Source: Patiria pectinifera
Lineage: Eukaryota; Echinodermata; Asteroidea; Valvatida; Asterinidae
NCBI GenBank assembly: GCA_029964075.1
Contig: CM057140.1
Span: 5,164,643-5,228,642, forward strand
DNA length: 64,000 nucleotides
Direction of reading: 5' to 3'
Shown: positions 35,026 to 46,953 of the stretch, piece by piece
How the letters are laid out: every line of letters begins with the position of its first letter
Numbering within the stretch: the first letter of the stretch is position 1
Program-made: the position numbers and the translations under genes
The notes under the pieces: model-generated
Told to the model about the DNA's origin: nothing
The model's database searches: none
What the model saw: only the letters and a program-made list of their open reading frames with translations

Positions 35026-38000
35026 AGTTCATTTCTGCTGTGTGAAACAATGCAAACTCGACTCTTATTGGTTGTTTTTTAAATGTTGGGTTCTGACTTT
35101 GTTCGTTTACAGGGTAAACACATTTTTATATTTTGACAACAACTTTGGAGTATGAAGCGCGTGGCGTTTTCAATAACATCATCATAATATGATTGATTAC
35201 AGCAGCTGCTATAAAGTTTTGTGTAAGTGCTGCTTACTGCGTCATCCCGTATATGGTGTTTTAATTATAAAACTGATTTGCCAGATGTTACCAAAGCAGC
35301 TTGGCATTGTGGATCTTACTATCTCAATCTCATGGGAAATATTTGTATAATTACCTGTTCATCGAAATGATAATGACTAATTATTAGTTTATGACAAATT
35401 AATGCGAAATTGCAACATGCTAAGTGATAGATGTAGCAACTGAAATTATGTGCATAGCAAATCGAGACAGACAATTTATGTGCCTTGTTTTCACAATCTA
35501 AAAAACACACACGATGTTTTCCAATGTACCTGTCACTGTCACTCAAATCCCTCTATTTTTAGTCTGTCTTTCACAATGTGTAGCTCCAAAATTCATATCG
35601 ACTTAAGCCTCCCCAGTTTCTGTTTCAAAGACAACTTTTCTATTAATAAAATAGTGGAAACGTATCTGTTAGGTTGTTAAAACACGTTTTAGAAGGTTAC
35701 ATTTCAAGTATTTATGTAAAAAAATATGGTTAAGTTAAAAATCTGTACTGTTTTGTTCCATGTCCTGGAGCTATTAAACTTTACGATTTTGAGCAGATTT
35801 CATATATTCATTAAAGTTGATATTTTCTAAAGTCCTAGTTCCAACTTGAACACTTTAACGAAGAATGAGCCAGCAATGGCTTTGGGCTTTGGCTTTATAA
35901 ATGATTTTTCATCAATAAAAACTGTCTTCGTGTGTGTCTAGTATGTGTGGTTATTTTATGCACAAGCCTCGCCATTCAAACCGAACTGGTAAAAAATCTC
36001 TAGTTTATAATTCTGATACGAAATGGAAGTCACAGACCATACATAATTATTTTAAAAGTCTTGGGAGAAAGGAAATTACTATAATAGACATACTGTATGT
36101 AAAACACATCCAAAGATGGATTTCTTTAAAATAAGCGACTTTTCTAGGGAAAAAAATGTTCCGGAAAACTGAACCTGTCTCATCCTCGATAAATTTTCCA
36201 AGGAATGAGATTCTTTAAAGGAAAAAATCAGTGTAGCAGTGTTACATGTGGCCCTTTTTGTCTTAATCAACATTTCATTCATTGCTTAATAATCGTCTTC
36301 ACGATGGTAAAGACTGAGGATTCGCTAGTCATTGGCAAACATGATGACTGCGGTTTGAAGGTTAGAAGTTTGCCAACTTGGTTTGAGATAACTCCAAACT
36401 TGGTGTGACAAAAGGCTAGGAATATATCAACAGATGATAATACTTTGAACTGCATTTCATCGTTTTATTAACTAACGTGTCAGAAGTTTCTTAAAATAAA
36501 TGATACATCTTCCCATTTGTTAATAATAATAATTATAAATAATAATAATAATAATAATGAACTGTTTTTAAATAACGCAAAATTACAATGAAGTCTCAAA
36601 GCGCTTGTGGAAAGTTAAATAGTGAAACCACGTATCTTGCTATACAAAAGTTCAGTCGTCAGGTTTCATTGAATCGTGAAGGTAGATGAAGCTAGCTTTG
36701 AATCCAGTTTGATTTCGTACCGTGCACACGAGGTTAAGGGAAATCAGCATGGGCGACATTCTACGCATGCGTGTATGAATTTTCATTGATAAATTCTTTG
36801 TGAACCGGGGTATTGCGCATGCGTGGGCCGCTGGGCGGTGGCGCACCGTCACATATTGCTTGACTATTCTGGCAAAACCAGGCCGGTGTTGCATAATGAT
36901 TTATACTGGCTATACCAACGAAATGGAACCTTATCAGTTGAAGGACATCGGCGTAAGAACCCGGTACAGTACACACAAACGATCTGCAAGCCGGACCATG
37001 TCACAGATGTTTTCTTTTTGTATCTACACTGATCCAGATTCAAGATCTAGCACATCACTTCTTCGAAAACATATTTGCCAGAAATACAAGATCAAAGGCC
37101 GGTTTAGTGCTGGGGCCCCTTCATTTCTACTAATTCTTTTATTGACAAAATAGTTTGCGCTATATCTACTAAACTTTCGTGTTCGTTTTTTCGTGAGGTT
37201 GTAGACTATGCCGTGAGAAACATTTCTCGTTCCCGGACACAAAACCCCATGACCTTCACTTCCGGTGTTACCAGAAGTGCAATATAAAAACCGAATATAA
37301 CTCAAAAGCAGTAGCATTTTACTACACACATACAAATTAGGAAAGTGGCACATAAAAAGGTGTTTGCTTTCTTTTAATTGAAAACCATCTGTTCAAATTT
37401 TACCAAATCGCCCCTTGATATTCTTTGATTAACCACATACAACTTGGAAGGTTTCAAATTCATGACGTCATCAGACCGGAAGTTACTTCTCTGAGAGTTT
37501 GAAACGAACATATTTTAAATTTAATTCTATCAACTGATCCATGCCGATCTTAGCTCAAATAAGATATCCCGTTACAATGTTCACCTTTGCTTCCAAATAC
37601 TGTGTCGTCATGAAACCGGAAGGTGGGTGTTATGAATACATACGTTATGTTATTTCACAATGAACATCACTTCCTGTTGTTGGATAATGACGTCACCAAC
37701 CAAGAAATAACTTGCATGTGTACAAAGAATGTTTACTGAAATTGATCAGATCGTTACAGATGAATTTTTTTACAAAAATAATTGATTGTACTGGAAATGA
37801 TTTTAGTTCAAAATCCCTTGTTCTTACATAAAAATAGTCATAACTTGAAGGAAACATGCAGTGGAAATTCAGCTCATCTTGTTTTCATGCACATTACTAT
37901 GTGTCGCAACAATACATACCAGATCTTAATACTTGTTTTTATTGGAAATGACAAGAAAGTGGTAGTTTTTCAATCATTAGTAAATCCTTTCATCAGTAAA

Positions 38001-39290
38001 TAAGAGGACGCTATTTTGCTTTTTTGTCACACAAGGTACTCCTTGCCAAAGGTGCGTTATGAACAGTACAAAAATTAGTCCTTCATAATTACCCACAAAA
38101 AAAGCTTTGAAGAAATATTTGCCACTACGATTGTCCAAATCAGCTGTTTTACATGATAAACAATAAAAAGTGGAATTTACTCCAAGAAAATGAAGAAAAA
38201 TTTGATATATATTTGTATACACAAAGCTATGGAGACACTACGGTTCTGCCTTGAATGACATAACGCTTTGGCTCATGAATATGGACATTTTCTTTAAGGA
38301 TAAAAACTTAAATGTTGACATTTCTCTCTTTTACAGCTACAAAGGAGGTGGAAACTTCATAGTTACATTGCAAGAAAGATGTTTTAAATGTATTTAAGTC
38401 ATATAAAGCTTATTACATGTTCCCTTTAACTGGACAGTGTTTCATAAAATAGTTGTCTACCCGACCACTCTGCGTTTGTAACAACAGACGCGAACCTCTT
38501 TTTAAACTTGCAACAAACTTTAACTTGATTGTTATTATTCAGAGATGGCAGAAATTAGTCCATTCTTCCAGAAGAAGCATTAGGCTATGCCCATACGGGT
38601 GATTATTGAAAACAACATGGTCAGTAAAAACCGATTGGCCAGAGTTTTATATGGAAGTCGGCCTAGTGGCCCAAGTGCCATTTTGTTACATTTTTTCAGA
38701 AGCATTCAAAGTAACAGAACATAAGTGGGAGAAAAACACCTTCCTTCATATTATTAACTGCACCACAAATTTGAGCTTAAATATTTGTTAATCAAAAACA
38801 GCTTCATCGTGTGTACTTTACGAAAAGTTAAATCCACAAACGTGCGAATGCAAGGTGAAATAACTATTGTCGTTCTAAAAAAAAAAAGATCTGATGTGAT
38901 ATAGAAACTAATGACTATGACGTATACACGTCTCTAAGTCATAGATGCAATTTGTATAATTATATGTTTGAGTACTATCAGGTTGACGTTTCATTGGTTT
39001 TTTTTATCGGTTTGTTTTGCGAAGACTAATTTTTTTGTTCTGCGGAAAAGAAATTGTATGAATGTTCAATCAACCAACCATGAGATAATAAACTGACTTG
39101 TATGGGTTGTGGTTTTTCGTTGACTGAATTGAGTGGCGATTACTTATCAAAAATGAGTACAAAAATTGTATGACTACACGTATTTCTGAATATTCAAAAC
39201 ACTCTATAAAAAGGATGACTAATCACCAAACAACTGGACATTTGTCCAGATTTTATTTTAACATAAACCCTGTGAAGTGTTGCATATTTC
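35026..39290 (+). repeat. Large repeat, copy 3 (U2-U3-U4-U5, internally deleted)
   Basis: Starts inside U2 at the shared 'ttcatttctgctg' and continues through U3 (35930-37133). About half a kilobase at the U3/U4 border is lost relative to copy 4, and most of the middle of U5 is deleted. It ends in satellite block 2. The only local 12-bp motif is degenerate (near 35656). Confidence 0.85.
36519..36632 (-). mobile_element. Short retro-insertion with (AAT)n tail in copy 3
   Basis: About 110 bp present only in this repeat copy. It begins with AAT repeats followed by 'aagtctcaaagcgcttg'. On the minus strand that is a sequence ending in an (ATT)n tail, as expected of a truncated SINE or LINE 3' end. 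Confidence 0.5.
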
Positions 39291-40222
39291 CAGAGTGATT
39301 CAGTCATCGGATTTCTGTTGACAAGTAAATTAGAGCTTACTTTGATCATAGCTCAATGCTTTGATTCACCTTCTCACTATAAGGGAAGAAATTCTGTTGA
39401 CAATTTAAAGCTTATTTTAATCGGCGCTCTTCATAAACGGTGGATTTAAAATGTTGACCATTTAGAGCTTAATTTCTTTGATTCACCCTCTCAACAAAGG
39501 GACGGATTTCAATTTAACGTTGAGAGCTTACTTTGATTCGCCCTCTCAATATTAGGGTCGATTTCTGTTGCCAATTTAGAGCACTCTGAATAATAAGGTG
39601 CGGATTTCTGTGGACAACTTGGAGGTTAAATTCACCGTCCCATTTAAGGTGGCGGATTTTTGATGACAGTTTAACTTAGGAGTATACTTTGATTCGCCCT
39701 CCAAAAATTAGGGGGGGGCGGAATTTTAAAGTTATGTGGCCTATATTGATTCACCCTCCCAATAAGGGAACATATTTAATTCATGTGATATTTTGATTCC
39801 CCCTCCGAATATGGGATTCTGTAGACAATTTAGAACTTAATTCGATTAGCCTTCTTAATAAGGGGGGGGGATTTCTGATGATAATTTAAAGCTCGACTTT
39901 GATTCGCCCTTCCAATAAAGGTGCGAATTTCTGTTGACAATATGAAGCTCATTTTGACTCGCCCTCCCAATAATTAGGGACGAGTTTCTGAGTGTTGACA
40001 ATTTAAAGCTCACTTTGACTCGCCCTCCCCCCCCCCCAATAAGGGGGCGAGTTTCTGTTGACAATTTAAAGCTCACTTTGATTCGCCATCCCAATAAGGG
40101 GGCTAGTTTCTGTTGACAATAAAGCTTGCTAGCTTGTTGACAATTAAAAGCACACTTCGACTCGCCCTCCTAATAAGGGGGCGAGTTTCTGTTGACAATT
40201 TAAAGCTCTCTTTGATTCGCCC
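39291..40222 (+). repeat. ~55-bp satellite block 2, left part
   Basis: Same satellite as block 1 and the same variant order at its left edge. It is interrupted at 40222 by the LTR retrotransposon; the rest of the block resumes at 48722. Confidence 0.95.
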
Positions 40223-41991
40223 TGTCAGATCCAGTTAACCTTCCTCTTAAAATGTTCAAAGACAATGGTAAATAAAACAATGTCCACAAATTATTCTGTT
40301 CTCCGAATTAATTTATTAATTTAAAAATCACTCCTACTTACAACAATACCTCAAGCTTGAGTTAATTACTTTCAAATGCACCACTTATAAATTGTAATCA
40401 AATATATAAACAGAAAATATCACAGCTGTGTTGGACTATCACATCCAAAGTACGAATGACTACGGGATTAATCACACTGGTCAAATATCCAACAACAACA
40501 AAAAATTACACTATTACGAACGGTTGAATCTACCCAAGATTCACAACCTTCTGCACACTATTGATTTAAACTTCTCCAAAATATATGAAAACAAAACTCC
40601 TTAATCTTCACTGTATAAGTGGAATCAAATTTCCAACTTCTCTCCGCAAATACTACCAAATTATTAAGTTCTCTGTAACTCCACTCCCCGCAGGGTCTGT
40701 GTGAACGAAGTCACAAATCTAAATTGAATATTTTATCCTGCTTTTGATGACGTTTCACGTCCTTACATTACTGCAAATTCCAAATACACTATTACAATAC
40801 TATAAAAAACAATTACATAAATGCAGGCATAAAAACAACTGACTTCTTCCTGGTAGTGTAGTTCTCGCCACCCACTCCACGATTAAAAACACTGGAAATG
40901 CTGCTGTAAGCTGCCTTCAGCCCTCTGGCTTGACTTCAGTGCCTGTGGCGTCGCCTTCGTGCGTCTAGCCTCGTCAGTTATAGGATCAGATTAGGCCGTC
41001 TGTAAATTTATAATTTCAACAAACTCTCACAATAATTTGGAGTCACTATACAAAATACAGGCCGAATCACCAATCCAATGTTCTTCAAAGCTAATCCTAA
41101 AAATGATATCAACTGTACTACTCTATACTTCGATCTCATGTCACTTAGACTTTTCTTATTCTTAAATTAACACAATTAAATCAACTTCTGATATACATCA
41201 GGTATGCAACAATCCTCATAATATATAGCCAATCAACTTTATCTCAAACAATTTAAAATTCTAGATTCAATCCTTAATCCTGGTGAATCTCACAACAACA
41301 AATATAATAAAGGGAAAACAATGTTTTCTTTTCTTTTAATTAATCATGAAAACAATTAAATCTTCAACGTACGGTTGCTGGTCGATGTGGCTGACTTGTC
41401 TCCCTCACGCCAAAGTGTAAAACACATTCAAGCACAAATTTGCTTGAAAAGCACTCTGAAGATATTAAATGTTGGCTGCACTGCGATTGTCACAAGCCAG
41501 ATTGCTTGGAAGAAAGATCTTAGGGCCTGAATTACCCTAAAATATCAAAAATCGCTGCAGCAGAGCAGAGTGATGGCGCAAAAACATGTACATGTACACA
41601 GCTCAGAATCATGGAGACAACTACCTCACTTTCCCTTCAAATTCCAGCAACCTTCCACTAATTACCATCTCATTTCCTCACACTCATTCAAACTTAACTT
41701 CATTCCCATTCTTATTTAAACCAAAGCTCATGAATATGCACAATATCTACCTTACCAGAGTGGAGATACCAGGGATGTGTATTGTGTGCGTGTGGGTACA
41801 TGGAAGATGCTCCTAGAGGTATTGTGTGTGGAATGTGTTCTTATTGTTACCTTGATCAGTCAACCACGGCTGGCTAGGTTTGGGCTCTGATCCACTCATG
41901 CATAGTTGTACCAGGGTTAAAAAAAAAAGAATTATTCACACTACCTATTAAATAGTCACAGATACAAGAAAAGGGTGGTTTTATTGTGACA
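40223..41991 (-). repeat. 3' LTR of the GMR1-type element
   Basis: About 1769 bp. On the element strand it starts TGTCACAATAAAACC and ends GGATCTGACA. It differs from the other LTR by one A in a poly-A run near 41920, a G/T change near 41370 and an A/G change near 41801. Confidence 0.97.
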
Positions 41992-42010
41992 ATTCACCCC
42001 CTCTTTAAAA
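41992..42010 (-). promoter_or_regulatory. Polypurine tract of LTR element
   Basis: On the element strand AAAGAGGGGGTGAAT lies directly before the 3' LTR. Such a purine run primes plus-strand DNA synthesis. Confidence 0.75.
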
Positions 42011-42135
42011 AAAATGTATTTTGCAGGAAAACAAAAATACATTTTCAATGGAGAACTACAAATATATATACAAAGATAAAAAAAAAATGTTATTCTTGCA
42101 CTGTCTGACATTCCTATACATACCTTGAGAAGTTG

Positions 42136-45100
42136 TTACTCTTCAGCCATACAGCTCCTGCTGAGGTAGTCAGCACCAATGTTATCACCTCCTTTTATAG
42201 ACTCAATGCGAAAGCGATATGGTTGAAGTGCCAATGCCCATCGCATCACTCTAGCATTTGCCATCTTAGCCCGTTGCATATAGATGAGAGACTGGTGATC
42301 TGTTTGCAAGATGAATTCACGACCATACAGATAAATTTCAAACTTCTGGATACCCCAGACTACAGCAAGGCACTCCTTCTCTATGGTAGCATACGCTCTC
42401 TCCCGTGGGAGAAGTTTGCGGCTTGCATAAGCTACTGGGAACTTACCTTCTTCTTCTTCATCTTGCTCTTGAAGGAGAACTGCACCAACTCCAGTGTTGG
42501 ACGCATCAGTGCGTAGTACAAATGGCTTTGTGCAATCTGGTAACTGGAGAATTGGTGAAGTGGTGAGTTTATTCTTGAGGGTGGTGAAAGCCTCCTCTTG
42601 ACTAGGACCCCATTGGATGTGTGTTGGTTCTTTCTTCTTGGTGAGATCAGTCAGAGGGACTGCAATGGCTGCGAAATTTGGAATGAAGCGTCTATAGTAT
42701 CCCGCCAATCCTAAGAATGAACGCAACTGTTTCTTCGTGTCTGGTCGTTTGGCCTCCTTGATGTGTTGTAGCTTGTCAGGTTGTGGACTCATCTTTCCAT
42801 TACCAACAACATGACCCAAAAACTCAAGGGAATGATATCCTACATCACACTTACTGGGTTTGGCTGTCAGTCTTGCGGCTCTCAATCTGAAGAAGAGTTC
42901 CTCCAGGATGGTAAGGTGTTCTTCCCATGTTGGGGTGTGTACTAGTATGTCGTCGATGAAGTTGTCGGTGTTCTTCAGACCCTTCAACATCCTTCTCATG
43001 ATTCGACTGAACGTGGCAGGGGCATTAACTAGTCCAAAGGGCATCATGCAGAATTGATACAAACCTTGTGGTGTGACGAAAGCTGTTGCTGCTCTTGAAT
43101 CTCTGTGAAGAGGTACCTGCCAATAACCTTTAGTTAGGTCAAGTTTGCTGAAGTATTTATCCTGTGAAAGTGATGCAAAAATCTGTTCTGGGTTAGGTAT
43201 GGGTTCCGCATCAAAGACAGTTATGCGGTTAAGCCCTCGAAAATCAATACAGAATCTAACAGTCTTATCTTTCTTTGCAACCAACACTATTGGGGATGAG
43301 TAAGGTGATTCGGATGGTTCAATTACTCCTAACTTCTGCATCAGGGCAATTTCCTCCTTCACCGTGTCCTTAAGTGCAAAAGGTAGGGGGTATGGTTTTA
43401 GTCTTACCGGTTCGTCTGTAGTTAGTTTGATTTCATGTTCGCCCACGGTTGTTCTTCCAGGCATGTCGGTCAGGATATCTGTAAACTGAAGTAACAGTGT
43501 ATTAACTTGTCTTTTCTGTTCAGTAGTTAGACTATCACTTACCTTCACATCTTCTATTGTTTCTGTCGCCTTCAACGTCGGAGAAAGAAGCAGTTCTTTA
43601 TCTTCTATCTGGTTGTTGTCATCAAGTTGTTCAGAGTCAACTAAGGCTACACTGACGACAAGAGGTTCACTCTCAACCTGTTCCATCTCCTTTTCATCCT
43701 TGACCTGTTTCTCACGGTGGATATAAAGCTTAAGGAGGTTAGCATGGAATGTTTTAACCTTACCTACAAGATCTATCTGGTAGTCTACCTTGCCTACTTT
43801 GGCGACCACTGGAAAGGGTCCCTTCCACTGCAAAAGAAGCTTGTTATTGTCAGTGGGAAGTAGCAAGAGGACATCATCTCCAACCTTGAAATTGCGTTCC
43901 CTACTCCTCTTGTCATAGTAGTGTTTTTGTTTTACCTTGGACTTTCTGAGGTTTTCCTGTGCAAGTTTGCATGTGTCTTCAAGACGTTCTTTGAGGTCAA
44001 TTACATACTGGTATGTTGATCTTACCTCTGTCTCTTCCTGTTGACCTGTCCATAACTCTTTCAGGATGGACATAGGACCACGCAGAGTTCTTCCATAAAG
44101 AAGTTCAAAGGGTGAAAATCCTAAGCTTGACTGAGGTGCCTCTCTATAAGCAAATAAGAGTGCTCCTAGATAACGGTCCCAGTCTTTGGGTCTCTCGGTA
44201 GACATCCTTCTCAGCATCTGCTTCAGAGTACCGTTAAACCTTTCAACCAAGCCATTACAAGCTGGATGATAGGGAGTAGTTGTTAACTGTCTAATTGATA
44301 GTAATCGACTCACCTCTCTCATCAAATTGGAAGTAAATTGTGTTCCTTGGTCACTCAAAACTTCCCGTGGAACACCTACTCGGCTGAAAACATCTACCAG
44401 TGCTTCGGCTACTGTTGTTGTCTCGATGTTTTTCAAAGCTACCGCCTCAGGATATCGGGTGGCATAGTCTACGATAGTGAGTATGTATCTGTTACCTTTG
44501 TCTGTGACTGGAAAAATAGGCCCGACAATATCAACAGCAACACGTTGAAAAGGGGTTTCTATGAGTGGCATACTGCCCAGCGGAACTCGTGTTACTCTAC
44601 CTTTAGGAAAGGTGCGTTGGCACACATCGCATGACTGGATGAATCGTTTGATGTCCGACTTGATACCTGGCCAAAAGAAACTTGTCATTACTCTATCAGA
44701 AGTTTTCTGGACGCCCTGGTGTCCTCCAAGAAGGGACTCATGTGCTATCTTCATAACCTGTGAACGAAACTTTGATGGGATAACTACCTGTTGGAAAACA
44801 TTGTTATGGTCAACTTTGGGAGATTGAAATTCCCGATATATTATTCCCTTGTGAATGAGAAAATGGGAGGTATGTCCATCTCTCCTCACTTTCTGGTGTC
44901 CAATCGTGACTAACTCTCTACAGCGTCTTAAGGTAGGGTCACTTTCCTGTTCAGATTGAAGTTCTTTGGCAGTTACAATATCAGCCATACTACTAGGTAC
45001 CTTTAAACTTCTCGGTGGTATCTTCTCTGCCTGTTTTTGTGCTCTGGTTTGCACTGCTAGGGCTATTTCTGGAATGTTGTTACTTTTACTGGTGGTATTG

Positions 45101-46785
45101 ATCTCCGTTTGCTGTAACTGATGTGTTTCTTTACTCCAGTTAGGATCAGGATCAGATGGACTACGGGCACCTTCTACGTTACCTAGAACAAGATCAAATA
45201 CTGGATGCTGCATACAAAGAGCGGTGACTGTACCTGTAAAGAAAGGAGTGTTAATTTGTATCCTGGCTACTGGTAATTTTCTTACCGTTCCATCGAGCAT
45301 AACACAACCTCTGTATTCGCCAGTGAGTTGATCCTCACAGATGAGACTACGGCGAACCACTACTCCGCTACATCCACTGTCCCTCAGGACTGGTACCTTT
45401 GTATTCCCAACAAAACCTGTTTCCACTGGTAGACCTGAATATGTCTGTTCTTTACATGTCGCACTCAATATAGGGAGTTTATGACCACACTGCAAGGTAA
45501 CAAGACCTTCATTACTACAACACTCTGATAACTTCATTGGTACCATGAATGCTACTGTCTCATTTGGTTGTTTGCAACGATCACACAGATTATCATTAGT
45601 GTTAGGGAACTCACCTTGGGCTGACGTTGACGGTTCAGCTCGATTCACACTACCACTAGGGTTCTCTGGCATCACACCTACAGCTGAAGCTACCTGACTT
45701 GGCCTGTATCTACAATTCCGGGCAATGTGACCTTTCTTGTGGCAAACAAAACAGGTCCTATCCATGCTCGGTTGATATGGAGACCGATTGTCATGCTGCT
45801 GGAACTGCCTGGGGGTTGGTTGCTGCTGGTTTGTCCTGGAAGGTTCTGGACCCTTAAACCTATTCTGCAGTGCAGGCCTCTTATCAGAGTGGTGGGACGG
45901 TTGACAGACTTGTCCGAAGGTAGTTTTCCTAGCCTCCACGAACTGCTCAGCCAGCTTAGCCATGTCGTCCAGCGTATTTGGAGCTCTCTCCTTCAAAAAT
46001 ACTGCGAGATCTTGACCACAACTGTTAATATACTGCTCTTTTAGAAATAAATTCTTAAGATCATCATAGGTTTGGTTAAGTTCAGCCAAGTGTATCCATC
46101 TATCAAAGTAATTCTCTATGCGTGCGGCAAATTGGATTGCAGATTCCATTCTGTCTGGTTTTGCTGCACGAAACTTACCCCGAAATCCATCTTCAGTGAG
46201 GTTATACTGCTTAAAGAGGGCAGTTTTTACGATGTCATAATCATTTGCTACCTCTACAGCTACCCTGGTATATGTGTCTAATGCCTTACCTGTCAGTAGG
46301 GTACTCAAGTTGATTGCCCAGTTCTCTCGTGGCCATCCTACGGATAAAGCATATCTCTCAAACCTTTGAATGTAAGCATCAAGGTTATCTCTATTTTCCT
46401 GAGAAGGAGGCAACTTTGGGGACCTTATGTTCTTCGTACTTGTAGATGCTTTGTGATCAGTGCTGTTCTGACTACTGTTCTGTTTGTCCTGTGTTTCTGC
46501 CTTCAATTCTTCAACCTTTAAAGTCATTGCCATTATTTCTCTCTCTTGCCTCTTTAATTCTAACTTCTCAGCTCTTTCATCTCTTGCAGCTGTCTCTCTC
46601 TCTCTAACAAAATCAATCAAATCTTCACCACTCAGTCCAATCTCCTTACCTAGCTCCAACCACTTATCCATGGTAGATGCTCGGACACTCTGCTCGCCTA
46701 CGCGCAAAAAAGCTACTAGAAGAAGTCCAAGCAGCAAGCGGTGTATTTTCCACTTTGGCTTTGAGGTGAGACTTGTCAGGAACAT
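42136..46785 (-). CDS. GMR1-type Gag-Pol polyprotein (gag-PR-INT-RT-RNase H)
   Basis: One uninterrupted frame of 1549 codons. A gag region (about 40-330) has a charged coiled-coil-like start and a helical SCAN/capsid-like part. A CCHC zinc knuckle lies at 345-358 (CFVCHKKGHIARNC). The protease has DSG at 469-471. Integrase has an HHCC zinc motif (H682, H689, C719, C722), catalytic D752, D812 and E848 with D35E spacing, and a GPF-type C-terminal module (W987-F991). Reverse transcriptase (about 1120-1300) has D1216 and FIDD at 1276-1279. RNase H has D1427, E1469, D1496 and D1539. Integrase before RT is copia-like order on a gypsy-like RT, the mark of the GMR1 clade known from deuterostomes. The first 38 residues are hydrophobic and may be upstream of the real start; ATG at 46671 (Met39, MDKWLELGKE) is a better candidate. 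All catalytic residues are present. Confidence 0.97.
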   Translation of the reverse strand: MFLTSLTSKPKWKIHRLLLGLLLVAFLRVGEQSVRASTMDKWLELGKEIGLSGEDLIDFVRERETAARDERAEKLELKRQEREIMAMTLKVEELKAETQDKQNSSQNSTDHKASTSTKNIRSPKLPPSQENRDNLDAYIQRFERYALSVGWPRENWAINLSTLLTGKALDTYTRVAVEVANDYDIVKTALFKQYNLTEDGFRGKFRAAKPDRMESAIQFAARIENYFDRWIHLAELNQTYDDLKNLFLKEQYINSCGQDLAVFLKERAPNTLDDMAKLAEQFVEARKTTFGQVCQPSHHSDKRPALQNRFKGPEPSRTNQQQPTPRQFQQHDNRSPYQPSMDRTCFVCHKKGHIARNCRYRPSQVASAVGVMPENPSGSVNRAEPSTSAQGEFPNTNDNLCDRCKQPNETVAFMVPMKLSECCSNEGLVTLQCGHKLPILSATCKEQTYSGLPVETGFVGNTKVPVLRDSGCSGVVVRRSLICEDQLTGEYRGCVMLDGTVRKLPVARIQINTPFFTGTVTALCMQHPVFDLVLGNVEGARSPSDPDPNWSKETHQLQQTEINTTSKSNNIPEIALAVQTRAQKQAEKIPPRSLKVPSSMADIVTAKELQSEQESDPTLRRCRELVTIGHQKVRRDGHTSHFLIHKGIIYREFQSPKVDHNNVFQQVVIPSKFRSQVMKIAHESLLGGHQGVQKTSDRVMTSFFWPGIKSDIKRFIQSCDVCQRTFPKGRVTRVPLGSMPLIETPFQRVAVDIVGPIFPVTDKGNRYILTIVDYATRYPEAVALKNIETTTVAEALVDVFSRVGVPREVLSDQGTQFTSNLMREVSRLLSIRQLTTTPYHPACNGLVERFNGTLKQMLRRMSTERPKDWDRYLGALLFAYREAPQSSLGFSPFELLYGRTLRGPMSILKELWTGQQEETEVRSTYQYVIDLKERLEDTCKLAQENLRKSKVKQKHYYDKRSRERNFKVGDDVLLLLPTDNNKLLLQWKGPFPVVAKVGKVDYQIDLVGKVKTFHANLLKLYIHREKQVKDEKEMEQVESEPLVVSVALVDSEQLDDNNQIEDKELLLSPTLKATETIEDVKVSDSLTTEQKRQVNTLLLQFTDILTDMPGRTTVGEHEIKLTTDEPVRLKPYPLPFALKDTVKEEIALMQKLGVIEPSESPYSSPIVLVAKKDKTVRFCIDFRGLNRITVFDAEPIPNPEQIFASLSQDKYFSKLDLTKGYWQVPLHRDSRAATAFVTPQGLYQFCMMPFGLVNAPATFSRIMRRMLKGLKNTDNFIDDILVHTPTWEEHLTILEELFFRLRAARLTAKPSKCDVGYHSLEFLGHVVGNGKMSPQPDKLQHIKEAKRPDTKKQLRSFLGLAGYYRRFIPNFAAIAVPLTDLTKKKEPTHIQWGPSQEEAFTTLKNKLTTSPILQLPDCTKPFVLRTDASNTGVGAVLLQEQDEEEEGKFPVAYASRKLLPRERAYATIEKECLAVVWGIQKFEIYLYGREFILQTDHQSLIYMQRAKMANARVMRWALALQPYRFRIESIKGGDNIGADYLSRSCMAEE

Positions 46786-46931
46786 CGATCTGCAGAGATG
46801 AGAACACTCTCAGAAAACGATCAATACAAGAATAAATTCCTACATTAATATAAACATCACAGAGGTATCACATTATTTGCCATTGGGTTGAACACATGGA
46901 CTAGGTTACTGATCTGCTCCGTTTCTTTTAT

Positions 46932-46949
46932 TTCCCGGACAAGCCCCCA
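46932..46949 (-). promoter_or_regulatory. Primer-binding site, tRNA-Pro type
   Basis: On the element strand TGGGGGCTTGTCCGGGAA lies four bases inside the 5' LTR. It matches the well-known tRNA-Pro primer-binding site (TGGGGGCTCGTCCGGGAT) except at one internal base and the last base. Confidence 0.85.
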
Positions 46950-46953
46950 AAAA

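Noticed and set aside
41586..41816. 76-codon frame in the LTRs (also 48317-48547) as an accessory gene
   Set aside because: Present once per LTR, no domain, and no start or splice signal linking it to the element's transcript.
42133..44827. Plus-strand frames opposite the GMR1-type polyprotein
   Set aside because: Antisense shadows of the conserved pol domains.
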